A DNA stretch of 64,000 nucleotides from NCBI RefSeq assembly GCF_000315485.1, contig NZ_JH992946.1, positions 124,001 to 188,000 of the forward strand, read 5' to 3'. Each line of letters opens with the position of its first letter. The first letter of the stretch is position 1. This document shows positions 9,089-17,600 of the stretch, piece after piece. A program made the translations under genes and the position numbers. Origin of the DNA: Bacteroides oleiciplenus YIT 12058. GTDB lineage: Bacteria > Bacteroidota > Bacteroidia > Bacteroidales > Bacteroidaceae. The notes under the pieces were generated by a model. It made no database searches. It had not been told where the DNA came from and saw nothing but the letters and a program-made list of their open reading frames with translations.

Positions 9089-10744
9089 TTAAAAACGGAA
9101 ACTCACTCCGCCCATGAAATTGATACCTTCCGTGGGGTATCCCCAATAATATTGATAGTTTTTGTTCAATAAATTGTTTGCACGGACATAGATGGAGATG
9201 TCCTTGAAGACTTCGTAGCTACCGCCGAGATACAGGTTTCCGACGGGGTCCACACGCTGGTCTCCCACTTTTTCGCGGGTGGCGTGTTGATAACCGAGGT
9301 TAACCAGAACAGAAGGGATGGGGCGAATATCTACGTTAAACTTCGCTTCGAAAGAAGGCATGTAGGCCAGCAGTAATTCTCCGCTGTTGTCTTCAGTCTT
9401 TGCTGTTTTCCAGTCACGGTAAACACCTGAGGCGGAGAAAGAAATAATATCCTTATAGCTGTAGCTGATTTCGGCGCCTGCATATATATTATGCATGTTG
9501 GCCTGGAGCGGCAGGAGGTATGAGCTACTGTAGGCCTGATCAACAACGCCGGAAATTCCGATAGTGGCAAGGTTATTTTTTAAGTCCTGGTATCCGCCAT
9601 AAAGGTTGAACCACAAACCTGTGACAGGGCTGGTTCTGAAACCGAGGGCAGCATTCAACTGTTCGTAAGTAGCGTCCAACTGGCCTATGGTCTGACTGTA
9701 AGGGGAAATCATTTCCAGTCTGCGAAAGTCATTCGTCCGCCGTCCGCCTGTGGCTTGGGCATAGAGTATATAACTGTCGGAGAAAATATATTGGGCGGTT
9801 ACGTCGGGTGCTACCCGGAATTTCTTGCCGAATCCGAAAGCGAAATCAACGTGGGCACCGAGGCGGATTTTCCAGTCGTCGTTCTGGTACAGGTAATAGG
9901 GATTCAACTCTACGGATGTATAATCGTCGAATTCGTTGTTTTTGTAAAACACATTGTCCATAGCTAACTCTACACCCACATATTGTTCGCCGGAGATGGC
10001 GCCCATTGCACCGGCTTTGGTCCGTACCATTGCTTCCTGTGCATTCTCATACTGAAAGTCGTGCTGGCGTTCGTAGAACATCAGGTTGGTTTCGGCATGA
10101 AATTGAAGAGGTAATTCTTCACCGGTTGATTTCACTCCGAAATGTACATCGCCCGACAGGAATTTCTGTTTGTTATTTGAAGTGTAGGGCATATAGTTGA
10201 AATTACTTAGCCCGAAGTTACCGGCTACGTTCAAATCTACTTTCCGGAAAGAGTGTACATAATCCATACCGGCACGTGTGCGATAATAACGTGCGCTCCA
10301 TTTCTCATCGGAACCGGGCATGTCCAGTTTGCCATCCATGCCGTTCATGTGGAAATTCAGGTTCAGTTTATCGCTGTTGGGCAGGATGAACAGATAGTTG
10401 GCGCGGGCATCCAGATTGCCGTAGTTGCCATATCCCAGACGGGCATAGCCGCGTTGCGCTTTGTCCTGGCTTTCCACTCCTGTGTAAGCCTGCATTGTGC
10501 TTGCGGGAATGTTTCCTGCCGGTACAAGAGTAGCGTCATATTCCACTGTCTTTTTGCTGACAGTAGGTGGTGCCACTTTGGGCAATACGTTCACCTTGGA
10601 AGCATCCATGATGTCCGGGTTGTATTCTTGTTCTACCACGACCGTACGGCTCAGGGTAGTGTCTTTCGCTTGCGTTTGGGCTTGTGCCCAGGTCGGGAAG
10701 GCAATGAGTGCCAATGTCCCGAATATGCATTGTATTTTCTTCAT
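9089..10744 (-). CDS. Outer-membrane beta-barrel protein (TonB-receptor-like, no plug)
   Basis: 551 aa with a Sec signal (MKKIQCIFGTLALIAFPTWAQA). A short periplasmic stretch carries VVVEQEYNPDIMDASKVNVLPK. From about residue 95 to the end there is alternating hydrophobic/aromatic strand sequence, closing with the terminal aromatic strand GGVSFRF typical of outer-membrane barrels. The segment NNLLNKNYQYYWGYPTEG resembles the last strands of TonB-dependent receptors. There is no plug domain and no carboxypeptidase-like N-domain. It lies 47 bases downstream of a large TPR protein gene, and the two probably form an envelope complex. The cargo is unknown. Confidence 0.8.
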   Translation of the reverse strand: MKKIQCIFGTLALIAFPTWAQAQTQAKDTTLSRTVVVEQEYNPDIMDASKVNVLPKVAPPTVSKKTVEYDATLVPAGNIPASTMQAYTGVESQDKAQRGYARLGYGNYGNLDARANYLFILPNSDKLNLNFHMNGMDGKLDMPGSDEKWSARYYRTRAGMDYVHSFRKVDLNVAGNFGLSNFNYMPYTSNNKQKFLSGDVHFGVKSTGEELPLQFHAETNLMFYERQHDFQYENAQEAMVRTKAGAMGAISGEQYVGVELAMDNVFYKNNEFDDYTSVELNPYYLYQNDDWKIRLGAHVDFAFGFGKKFRVAPDVTAQYIFSDSYILYAQATGGRRTNDFRRLEMISPYSQTIGQLDATYEQLNAALGFRTSPVTGLWFNLYGGYQDLKNNLATIGISGVVDQAYSSSYLLPLQANMHNIYAGAEISYSYKDIISFSASGVYRDWKTAKTEDNSGELLLAYMPSFEAKFNVDIRPIPSVLVNLGYQHATREKVGDQRVDPVGNLYLGGSYEVFKDISIYVRANNLLNKNYQYYWGYPTEGINFMGGVSFRF

Positions 10745-10755
10745 ATAGCTATTCT

Positions 10756-10783
10756 ACTTACTACTAACTACTTACTACTAACC
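10756..10783. repeat. 14-base tandem repeat in the TPR/barrel spacer
   Basis: Two copies of ACTTACTACTAACT/C lie head to tail in the 47-base spacer. The unit is related to the TTAGTGAT-type heptads at 55589-55685 and 56222-56279. Confidence 0.6.
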
Positions 10784-10791
10784 TACTTTTC

Positions 10792-13700
10792 TCATTTCAG
10801 TTTCTCCAATCTCTCATTAATCATCTGCTCGATGTTATCATCAGCCTGGTAATTTTGTTGCAGGCTCAACAAATATTGGCGAGCATCCAGTTTCTTATCC
10901 ATGGCAACATAAACATCTGATAAGAGGATGAAGCTACGTGCCAGCCAGTATGCATGCGGTGTACTCTGCTCAATGAAGTTGAGTATTTCTTTTTCGGCAG
11001 CAGGATATTCTTTCGCATCATACAGTTGCTGGGCAACCAGATATTTGGCTTCGGCTCCATAGAGCGTGCGTGTATCCTTTGCCAATGCCTGGAGGTCGTT
11101 CATTGCCTTCTTGTCGGCACGCTGGTTCAGGTAGGCTTTGGCACGGAAATAGAGTGCTTCGTTATGCAGTTCCGGTGCCAGCTTGGCTTCAGCGAGTAAG
11201 TCGGTGGCGGCAGCAATTGTTTCTACATCATCCTGCATCAGGGCGGCACTGCGCAACATTCCGGTTGCTGCCAGTTGGCGGCGTTCGGCAGTGGTGGCTT
11301 TGGCTTTCAACTGTTTGTAGTCGGCAAGCGCCTGGTCAAATTGCTTGCGGTTGAACAGGATTTCTGCCCGTGCAATAAGTGCTTCCTGTGAATAAGGATT
11401 GTCGGGATATTCCAGCAACTTGCCGGCATGCTCCAGTACGGCGGCTTCATCTTTCTGCTCTTTGCCGATAGTGCAAAGGTAGAAATGCGCGTTCAAGCTG
11501 AATGCACCGTTGGGGAAGCTTTGCAGATAGCGTTCGAAGCTTGCTTTGGCAGGTGCGATGTCCCCTTTCATATATACCTTTTCGGCAGCGATATAAGTCA
11601 GTGAGTCTTGTTCGCTGGCATCGAAGCGGATTTCTCCCGGTACTTGGGCGGCCAGGGCGGCAAATTCGTCTACGCGGTTGGCATCTACATAGATAGATTT
11701 CAGGTCGCGCATGGCGAGGCGGGCTTCTTCACTACCCGGATATTGAGTTACGACATGTTTATAAGCATCTATGGCACGGTCGTACTCATCATTCTGGTAG
11801 TAGAGCAAACCGATTTCGGCAGCAGCTTTACGGCTGACCGGGCTTTCCGGATATTTATCCAGCAATTCTTTGAATGTTGCAATTGCCTGGCGGCTGTTGT
11901 TGGTCTGCACGTATGACCGGCCTTTTTCGTAAAGGGCATTCACTGCATAAGGCGAAGTGGGGTATTTGCTTGCCAGACGGTTGAGCAAAGCTACTTTGCC
12001 ATCATAATCTTTCTGCAATCCGGCCACCAAAGCCAGTTGGTAGAAAGAATAATCACCCGCAGGGGTTCCCATGTTTTCAGCTTTAGCATAATACTGTTTT
12101 GCCTCGTCGAAGCGACGTATGTGCAGGTAGCAGTCACCTATGCGGTTATAAGCATCTGCAAGCGCAGTGGCGTTTTCTCCCTTTTCCAGTTGTGTGAATT
12201 TCAGGAAACGGTTCTGGGCAAGAGAGTAATCTTTCTGGTGGAACGCGATATATGCCAGATTGTAGTATGCCAGTGCATATGTTTCGGTATTTCTGTCCGG
12301 AGTGAGGTTCAGGTATTCGCTGAAGTTGGCAGCAGCTTCCTGCATTCGGTTCAGGCGGTAGTAAGACTCACCTCGCCAGTAGATGGCATCAGCTTTCGTT
12401 TGCAGATTGTACTGTCCTAAAACCACTGACTGGTTGAAGTAACCGATAGCCTCCTGGAACTGTGCATTTGCAAAGGACTGTGTGCCGAGGTGGAACAGAA
12501 TTTTCTGTTTCGCTTCGAGAATGGCTGCACCCGGATGTGCGATACGTTCAATGGATTTCAGGGCGGCTTCGTAACTGCGGGTATTCATATATACCTCTAC
12601 CAGATAGCTGCTTACTTTATCTACATATTGGGAACTCGGGAACTCGTTGAGGAACTTCTCGAAAACGGTAACAGACTCGCCAAAGGCGGAGTAGGAGGTT
12701 TCGTGAATACAGAGAGCGTAGTTGTAAGCGGCTTGTTCCTTGATTTGCATATCTGCATTAGAGGCGGCAGCCTGTTCAAATGCCATGCGTGCCTTGTTCT
12801 TATCCGACATTTGCAGATAGGACAAACCCATATGGAGATAAGCATTCTGTGAAAGCGCATCGCTTTCGGTGGTTACTTTGCCGAGGGTGGTGGCGGCTTT
12901 GGAGAATACGCCACAGTGATAGTATGAAAGTCCCAGCATGTAGAGCGCATCCCGGCGGGCAGCCTCTTCTTGGTTACTTTCCAGATATTTTTCGAAAGCC
13001 TGCATTGCTTCGTGATACTTTCCGAAGTGATAGTCCGCATCACCAAGGACGCGATACATCTCGGCCGTATATTCATTATTCGGATAAGCGGAAAGATAAT
13101 TTTGTGCCACGATTTCCGCTTTATCATAATTCTTCTTGATGAGGTAGATTTCCGCTATATAATAAGGTGCCAGCGCTTTATACTTCGCATTGTCCTGTAA
13201 AGACAGGAATCCGCTCAGGGCATCATCATACCGTTGCTGTGTATAGCGGATATAAGAAATATAATAGGTACAATCTGCCGCATACTTCTTGCTGGTGCTG
13301 CGAAGTGTTTCAAACCATATGGCGGCTTCCTTCACATTTCCTGTTTTCAGGTAGCAGGTGGCAAGACGATACGTCATATCGTCACGTTCTTTGTTGGCCA
13401 GCAGGTCGAGGCGGGTGGCATTGAACATTGCCATGGCTGCATCATAGTTTCCCTCAAAGAAATATACGGAGGCCATCAGTGCATAAATGCGGTTGGCATA
13501 TGGCGTATCGGGATATTCTTCCAGATAAGCCTGCAACTTGCCTATGCTTTTGGAGTCTTTTAATTCATAGGCGGCGCATACCAGCATGTATTCCGCTTCC
13601 ATCCGTTCGCCTGCGGCGGGCAGTGGTTTGCCTTCTGCATCCATCTGGCGTACGAATGCTTGCAGCGGCGGGATAGCGGCTGCATATGCTTTTTGTTGAA

Positions 13701-13824
13701 ACAGTGAGTGTCCTTCCTTATAGAGCCGTTGGGGGGAAGTGATTTTCTCGCTAGTCTGTGCCGTAGCGAGCAGGGGTGCACAGCAAAGCGCCGTGCATAG
13801 TATTCGGGAGAGTTTATTCTTCAT
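10792..13824 (-). CDS. Large TPR-repeat periplasmic protein
   Basis: 1010 aa. A Sec signal (MKNKLSRILCTALCCAPLLATAQ) is followed almost entirely by tetratricopeptide-type helical repeats from about residue 30 to 1000. Examples are YRLATCYLKTGNVKEAAIWF, YYNLAYIAFHQKDYSLAQNR and NALYEKGRSYVQTNNSRQAI. No catalytic domain is visible. Such proteins act as scaffolds, and the following gene is a barrel protein, so a periplasmic partner of that barrel is likely (inference). A -7 box at 13842-13849 lies 17 bases before the start. Confidence 0.88.
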   Translation of the reverse strand: MKNKLSRILCTALCCAPLLATAQTSEKITSPQRLYKEGHSLFQQKAYAAAIPPLQAFVRQMDAEGKPLPAAGERMEAEYMLVCAAYELKDSKSIGKLQAYLEEYPDTPYANRIYALMASVYFFEGNYDAAMAMFNATRLDLLANKERDDMTYRLATCYLKTGNVKEAAIWFETLRSTSKKYAADCTYYISYIRYTQQRYDDALSGFLSLQDNAKYKALAPYYIAEIYLIKKNYDKAEIVAQNYLSAYPNNEYTAEMYRVLGDADYHFGKYHEAMQAFEKYLESNQEEAARRDALYMLGLSYYHCGVFSKAATTLGKVTTESDALSQNAYLHMGLSYLQMSDKNKARMAFEQAAASNADMQIKEQAAYNYALCIHETSYSAFGESVTVFEKFLNEFPSSQYVDKVSSYLVEVYMNTRSYEAALKSIERIAHPGAAILEAKQKILFHLGTQSFANAQFQEAIGYFNQSVVLGQYNLQTKADAIYWRGESYYRLNRMQEAAANFSEYLNLTPDRNTETYALAYYNLAYIAFHQKDYSLAQNRFLKFTQLEKGENATALADAYNRIGDCYLHIRRFDEAKQYYAKAENMGTPAGDYSFYQLALVAGLQKDYDGKVALLNRLASKYPTSPYAVNALYEKGRSYVQTNNSRQAIATFKELLDKYPESPVSRKAAAEIGLLYYQNDEYDRAIDAYKHVVTQYPGSEEARLAMRDLKSIYVDANRVDEFAALAAQVPGEIRFDASEQDSLTYIAAEKVYMKGDIAPAKASFERYLQSFPNGAFSLNAHFYLCTIGKEQKDEAAVLEHAGKLLEYPDNPYSQEALIARAEILFNRKQFDQALADYKQLKAKATTAERRQLAATGMLRSAALMQDDVETIAAATDLLAEAKLAPELHNEALYFRAKAYLNQRADKKAMNDLQALAKDTRTLYGAEAKYLVAQQLYDAKEYPAAEKEILNFIEQSTPHAYWLARSFILLSDVYVAMDKKLDARQYLLSLQQNYQADDNIEQMINERLEKLK

Positions 13825-13841
13825 GATACAACGCGTTTTTA

Positions 13842-13849
13842 CAAAAGTA
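13842..13849 (-). promoter_or_regulatory. -7 box upstream of the TPR protein gene
   Basis: Minus strand TACTTTTG (plus CAAAAGTA), 17 bases before the ATG. No good TTTG lies at -33. Confidence 0.5.
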
Positions 13850-13916
13850 CGGGTTTTAAGTCGAATTTGTTACACTTGTTTGGCTTTTTTAGGATATATA
13901 GGTGTCAGGTGAATAA

Positions 13917-14444
13917 TTATTCGCTCATTTCTTTCAGGAATATTTCTAATCCTTTCCGGATGGAGCGCAGTCCGAAATCTTCTGTATGTATGCTTTTTAG
14001 GGGCAGGAAGAAAACATCTGCCGCGTCATCCATAGCCTTATAATGCAGTGTGTCGGTTACTGAACAACGGAAGAACATATCCAGGGTGTGAACAGTAAAA
14101 CCGGAGTACACATATATATTAGGTAGTGAAAAGAGGTATTCTGCCTTTTTCACTGTCATTCCGGTTTCTTCCTTCACTTCGCGGCTTACTCCTTCTTCTC
14201 CGGTTTCCGCCATATCAATGAAACCACCGGGCAAATCGAGTGTTCCTTTAGCCGGGTCTTTGGCGCGACGGCATACCAGCAGTTCATCTTGTTCGTTCAT
14301 TATCAGTGCTACGGTGGCGGCAGACGGGTTGAAGTAATAGACAAATCCGCAGTCGGTACAACGCTTGGACTTTTCGTTGTTGTTTTCAAAGTGTACGGAG
14401 CCACACTTGGGGCAGTATTTGAATTGTGAAAGAGGGTGTTCCAT
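13917..14444 (-). CDS. NUDIX hydrolase with N-terminal zinc ribbon
   Basis: 175 aa. The N-terminal ribbon has C11-x2-C14 and C29-x2-C32 (YCPKCG and RCTDCG), followed by a NUDIX domain. The NUDIX box is complete: G74-x5-E80-x7-REVKEETGM (residues 88-96). This layout (zinc ribbon then NUDIX) resembles NudC/ADP-ribose type hydrolases, but the NADH-pyrophosphatase SQPWPFPxS signature is absent. An activity on nucleoside diphosphate derivatives is therefore likely and the exact substrate open. It is transcribed alone. Confidence 0.92.
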   Translation of the reverse strand: MEHPLSQFKYCPKCGSVHFENNNEKSKRCTDCGFVYYFNPSAATVALIMNEQDELLVCRRAKDPAKGTLDLPGGFIDMAETGEEGVSREVKEETGMTVKKAEYLFSLPNIYVYSGFTVHTLDMFFRCSVTDTLHYKAMDDAADVFFLPLKSIHTEDFGLRSIRKGLEIFLKEMSE

Positions 14445-14513
14445 GAGGTTTTATGAGTTTATTAAATCTTCTATTTTTATAGGTAAAACCATATTACGTT
14501 ATAGATGTTTCTG

Positions 14514-14545
14514 CAAATGTACGGAATGTGTGGCAGTATAACAAT
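14514..14545 (-). promoter_or_regulatory. Promoter of the NUDIX gene
   Basis: Minus strand TACATTTG (plus 14514-14521) with a near-consensus ATTG 20 bases further upstream (plus CAAT at 14542-14545). Confidence 0.5.
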
Positions 14546-14666
14546 AGGTAGTGGGGGATAAGTGGCATTTTGAAGCCTGTGCCTTTCATTTTGTGTTTGT
14601 CTTTAAAGCATAGCTTCCTAAATGCATAAGAGAAAAGAGCTAATGGTTGAGTGTAAACTTGCTTTT

Positions 14667-14850
14667 ATCCTATTGATTTTGCACTTTTACCTGGTTGAAA
14701 ACTTTGTCCCGCAATTGCGGGCCCAACAGTTTCGATATGGGGGCTGGACAGCCCGCAGTTGGTCACCGGACAGCCCACAATTGCGGGACGAAGTTTTCAA
14801 TTAGGCAAAAGAACATTTTGTCCGGTTCAAAAGAGCAAAATCATTAGGCT
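14667..14850. repeat. 184-base imperfect palindromic element
   Basis: The best-paired part is a 28-base arm at 14695-14722 against 14773-14800 (26 of 28 pair; it contains CCGCAATTGCGG). Outside it, GATTTTGCACTTTT (14675-14688) pairs with 14829-14842 and the pairing reaches about 14667/14850, with one bulge on the right side. The 50-base centre holds its own hairpin GGGCT-GGAC-AGCCC (14741-14754) and a repeated GGACAGCCC. No coding frame or T-run accompanies it. The rest of the 830-base gene-free stretch (14851-15116 and 15157-15274) shows nothing recognisable. Confidence 0.7.
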
Positions 14851-15116
14851 AAATATGCATTTATCTACTTTGTTGCTGTTCTTGAATCCTTGTAAAGGAT
14901 TGTGTTATCCCTTGTTTTCCGGTGTGTTTGGTGCTGTATTCCTTCATTATTTGCAAGAATTATGGTAATGTTGCGGGATTTTTGAAGAAAAAAGCACTGA
15001 ATGAGTTTAATTTACTCGTAGAAAGGTGCTGTTTGAAGATAATTTGGTGAGTCCTGTGTGAAATGTATATAATGTTGAAAAATAGAATGTTATATTGATG
15101 GTAAGTAAATATATTG

Positions 15117-15156
15117 AAAAAATGCGGTGTAGGAAGACGCTTTGCCTACACCCGCA
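15117..15156 (-). terminator. Terminator of the RHS locus
   Basis: On the minus strand, TGCGGGTGTAGG (plus 15145-15156) pairs with CCTACACCGCA (plus 15123-15133), one base bulged. It is followed by TTTTTT (plus 15117-15122). It lies 119 bases after the last minus-strand ORF of the toxin locus. Confidence 0.78.
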
Positions 15157-15274
15157 TGCTAATCTTTCATGTCACACAAGGTGTTATTAATGAATGTATT
15201 AGCGCTTTGGGTGTAGGATGTAGGTAAAATAGGTCTTTTTTTGTTTTTATAAAATTAGCTCTGAGCCTGACTTG

Positions 15275-15514
15275 CTATGCTTGTTCCCGTTGCTTTCTAT
15301 TCTTATATTCCCCACGTGCATACACTCTGATCCATTTCTCATGATCTGTGAACCTCCAGATAAGAAAAGTAAAAAGTAAAAAGAAAGGGGAAACACATAT
15401 GTAAACCAAATAAAGTCTTTGTTTATATGTAGGATTAGGGATTCCTTTCACCACACTAAGAGACGGGATAACAGAATTGTAATATACTGTTGCTGAATCA
15501 ATATTTTCTTTCAT
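15275..15514 (-). CDS. Truncated paralogue of the RHS-linked membrane protein
   Basis: 79 aa. It aligns over its length with the C-terminal half of the 163-aa protein at 20584-21075. Both have a short domain with YYNS/LYNK and P-S motifs, one TM helix (LVYICVSPFFLLFTFLIW) and a nearly identical tail DHEKWIxVYARGEYKxRKQ. The N-terminal TM helix and first half of the extracytoplasmic domain of the longer copy are missing. It is either a decayed immunity gene or a short functional one. AT-rich, and the last ORF before the locus terminator. Confidence 0.55.
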   Translation of the reverse strand: MKENIDSATVYYNSVIPSLSVVKGIPNPTYKQRLYLVYICVSPFFLLFTFLIWRFTDHEKWIRVYARGEYKNRKQREQA

Positions 15515-15575
15515 GTCTTTAGCAAAAAAGAATGTTCACTATTATAAGCGTGATTTTCACAATGATATTGATATT

Positions 15576-15713
15576 TCATATTCCTGCTCTATTCCCATGT
15601 TTCTTTAATACACGTCCAGCTGCTGTTAAATCTGCTTTGGAGGCTTTGCTAGCAGCTTTTAGTAATTGAGTTATTTTTTGATTCAAAAGGTTTTGTACTA
15701 TGAAGACATAGCC
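15576..15713 (-). pseudogene. Remnant of an RHS toxin cassette (pretoxin motif)
   Basis: A 45-residue open stretch without a start codon reads ...NQKITQLLKAASKASKAD, then LTAAGRVLKKHGNRAGI and a stop. The AAGRxLxKHGxRxG motif is typical of the segment just before toxin domains in RHS and related polymorphic toxins. No RHS core precedes it and no toxin domain follows, so it is a cut-out piece of an older C-terminal cassette. It lies between a candidate immunity gene and the truncated immunity paralogue. Confidence 0.55.
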
Positions 15714-15719
15714 TTATTC

Positions 15720-15971
15720 CTATTTGTTCTTTTTACTGAATACTGAGATTAGTAGAAAAATAGTACTAATAACTACGTAGCCTAAAAAATACCATAACCA
15801 TGTTATGTGCGATTTTAAATAGGCTGTAGCAAACTCTATATTTATTTTATATAGATTAGAAGATTCTTCTATTTCATATTTGTAACTGACCATACTGTTT
15901 ATAATTGCATAAGCAATTATAAATAAAAAAGCAATGGATGCTATCAAAAATACAATTCTGATCCACTTCAT
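15720..15971 (-). CDS. Small two-TM protein, candidate immunity to the permuted papain-like toxin
   Basis: 83 aa with two strong hydrophobic helices (about residues 5-29 and 57-78), a short extracytoplasmic loop between them and a basic KKNK end. No family is recognised. It starts 3 bases after the stop of the RHS orphan tip (15975), the position where immunity genes sit in polymorphic toxin loci. The immunity role is inferred from position only. It is more AT-rich than the RHS core. Confidence 0.6.
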   Translation of the reverse strand: MKWIRIVFLIASIAFLFIIAYAIINSMVSYKYEIEESSNLYKINIEFATAYLKSHITWLWYFLGYVVISTIFLLISVFSKKNK

Positions 15972-15974
15972 AAT

Positions 15975-17492
15975 TTATCTAGTTCTATAGACTGTACCTC
16001 CTGGCTTAGACGTTTTAATTAAATAGTTTTGCATGGATGCTGGAACTACAAACCTATGTTGAACAGGAACTGTTGTCCATGTACCGAAGCTGCTTGTTTG
16101 TTGATACATAGTCCCGTTCAGGACTTTGGAACCATTATTATTTAAAACATCTGAAACGATGGTTGTACAATTGTTACTTGTTAAACTATATTTGTTTGTT
16201 ACATGTGCTGAAGGACTGTCTTGATATTCTCCTGTATTTGGCATTACTGTAGATGAATTAAATTTTTCATCAATTGCAGTTGCTATGACTTCATCTGCTA
16301 CGTCTGTTACAACAAATACTGACATTCCATTTGTAGCTTTTTTCTCATTGTAAGCTTTAGCTTCTTCTCCTGTTAATTTTAAAAGAACTCCAGGTCCATC
16401 TGCCAAAGAGTTGGAACTTCCATCTGGTCTTTTGTTTGTCCCACTATATCGGCCATAACTGTAAACAACCAAATCTTCTCCTTCTCCCACACTAATCCAT
16501 GTATGACCTGTAGCTTGAGTTTCATTATAAACTCTAATCGAATCTCCACCTGGATCTGTATATCTAACAGGATTATTTCCACAATACACGTATGGGCTAA
16601 TCGAATAATACTTTTCTGCCAACGGATCCACCACATGCCATCTCCCCAATGCCGCATCCATCATCCTCGCCCCATAATCATACCAATCCAGCCCATGCAT
16701 TCTATCCAGTTCTTTTCCGTTATACTTATAGGGCTGTTTTCCCGAAGTTTCAGTATTCACTTCAAATACCCCTCCGAAAGGATAGTAATGATTCATCTGT
16801 TCTGTGTTCCATGACGTTCCATTCAGGCGTACTACTATCCGATTATTTCCCTGATGGTTTTTCAGGTAATAATAAAATGTTGGAGTTGTCCCGCTCAGAG
16901 TGGCATAGCCTTCTTCTGTGAGCACCTTGTTCAGACTTCCGTTTTCATAGATCACATTGCCACAATAATCTACCGTATGGGTTTGTGAAACCTGACTTGC
17001 CGCCAGCTCTTTTATCTGCCCCATGGGGACGGATATATTGGCGATTGCCGTCTTGTGTACGACTTTCAGTTTCCTTCCATCCGCACTATAGGTATAGTCC
17101 TTCCGGTTCCCATTGGTAAATTGCAGTGTTGTAGGCAAATATAAAAGAGTATATTGGATTTTACTAATTTTCTTGTTATAATCCTGCTGCATATTTCCGT
17201 TGGAATCATAGAGATATTCTGTTCCGCTTCCCTTGTTCTCGTCTACAAAGTTGAACACGCCGTTGTAGAGAGGGTCGGTTGCCGCATCGGTAACATTCTT
17301 CAGTTGGTTTCCGTCATAAGTCAAGGTCAGATTGTCAATCATCCCATAGGTGGTAGACGAACTCTTGCCACTACGTTTCAATCCCTCGATATTTCCGTTT
17401 TTGTCATATCCGGTGATAATCTCGGAGAAGCGTCCGGCGTTGGCAGATAAATTATCGCCCTCCCCATAGTCGGCGTTCAACATGCGGTTCAA
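15975..17492 (-). CDS. RHS orphan tip with permuted papain-like C-terminal toxin
   Basis: 505 aa from an internal RHS methionine. Residues 1-330 are the end of the RHS core, ending in YDYGARMMDAALGRW and NNPVRYTDPGG. They are nearly identical to the full protein at 21063-27293. After the DPGG boundary comes a unique ~170-residue domain with GHTWISVG followed by VVYSYGRYSG and, later, YSLTSNNCTTIVSDVL. His first and an NC cysteine later is the order of circularly permuted papain-fold peptidases (PPPDE/LRAT-like), so a peptidase or amidase toxin is inferred. RHS-homologous sequence continues in frame upstream to about 17567. It then meets unrelated sequence and the TAA at 17601-17603, so there is no RHS N-terminus and no signal peptide. 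Probably a displaced cassette, silent unless recombined. Confidence 0.8.
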   Translation of the reverse strand: MNRMLNADYGEGDNLSANAGRFSEIITGYDKNGNIEGLKRSGKSSSTTYGMIDNLTLTYDGNQLKNVTDAATDPLYNGVFNFVDENKGSGTEYLYDSNGNMQQDYNKKISKIQYTLLYLPTTLQFTNGNRKDYTYSADGRKLKVVHKTAIANISVPMGQIKELAASQVSQTHTVDYCGNVIYENGSLNKVLTEEGYATLSGTTPTFYYYLKNHQGNNRIVVRLNGTSWNTEQMNHYYPFGGVFEVNTETSGKQPYKYNGKELDRMHGLDWYDYGARMMDAALGRWHVVDPLAEKYYSISPYVYCGNNPVRYTDPGGDSIRVYNETQATGHTWISVGEGEDLVVYSYGRYSGTNKRPDGSSNSLADGPGVLLKLTGEEAKAYNEKKATNGMSVFVVTDVADEVIATAIDEKFNSSTVMPNTGEYQDSPSAHVTNKYSLTSNNCTTIVSDVLNNNGSKVLNGTMYQQTSSFGTWTTVPVQHRFVVPASMQNYLIKTSKPGGTVYRTR

Positions 17493-17562
17493 GTGGTCGT
17501 AGGCAAACTTATATCCACGGGTGGTTTCGGTATCTGCTTCCCAGGGTATGCTGTCGATATTA
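16562..17562 (-). repeat. RHS core repeat, copy in the permuted-papain tip
   Basis: About 1 kb of DNA nearly identical to 21751-22715 and, in part, to 18840-19547. The boundaries fall at the DPxG codons on the toxin side and at a junction near 17562 on the other. Provides homology for recombination between tips. Confidence 0.8.
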
Positions 17563-17600
17563 CCATGTAAGATACTCGACAGAACAGAAGCGCTCTTAGT

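Noticed and set aside
14622..14968. Two short plus-strand open frames
   Set aside because: They run through the palindromic element, have no recognisable protein features and no promoter or domain.
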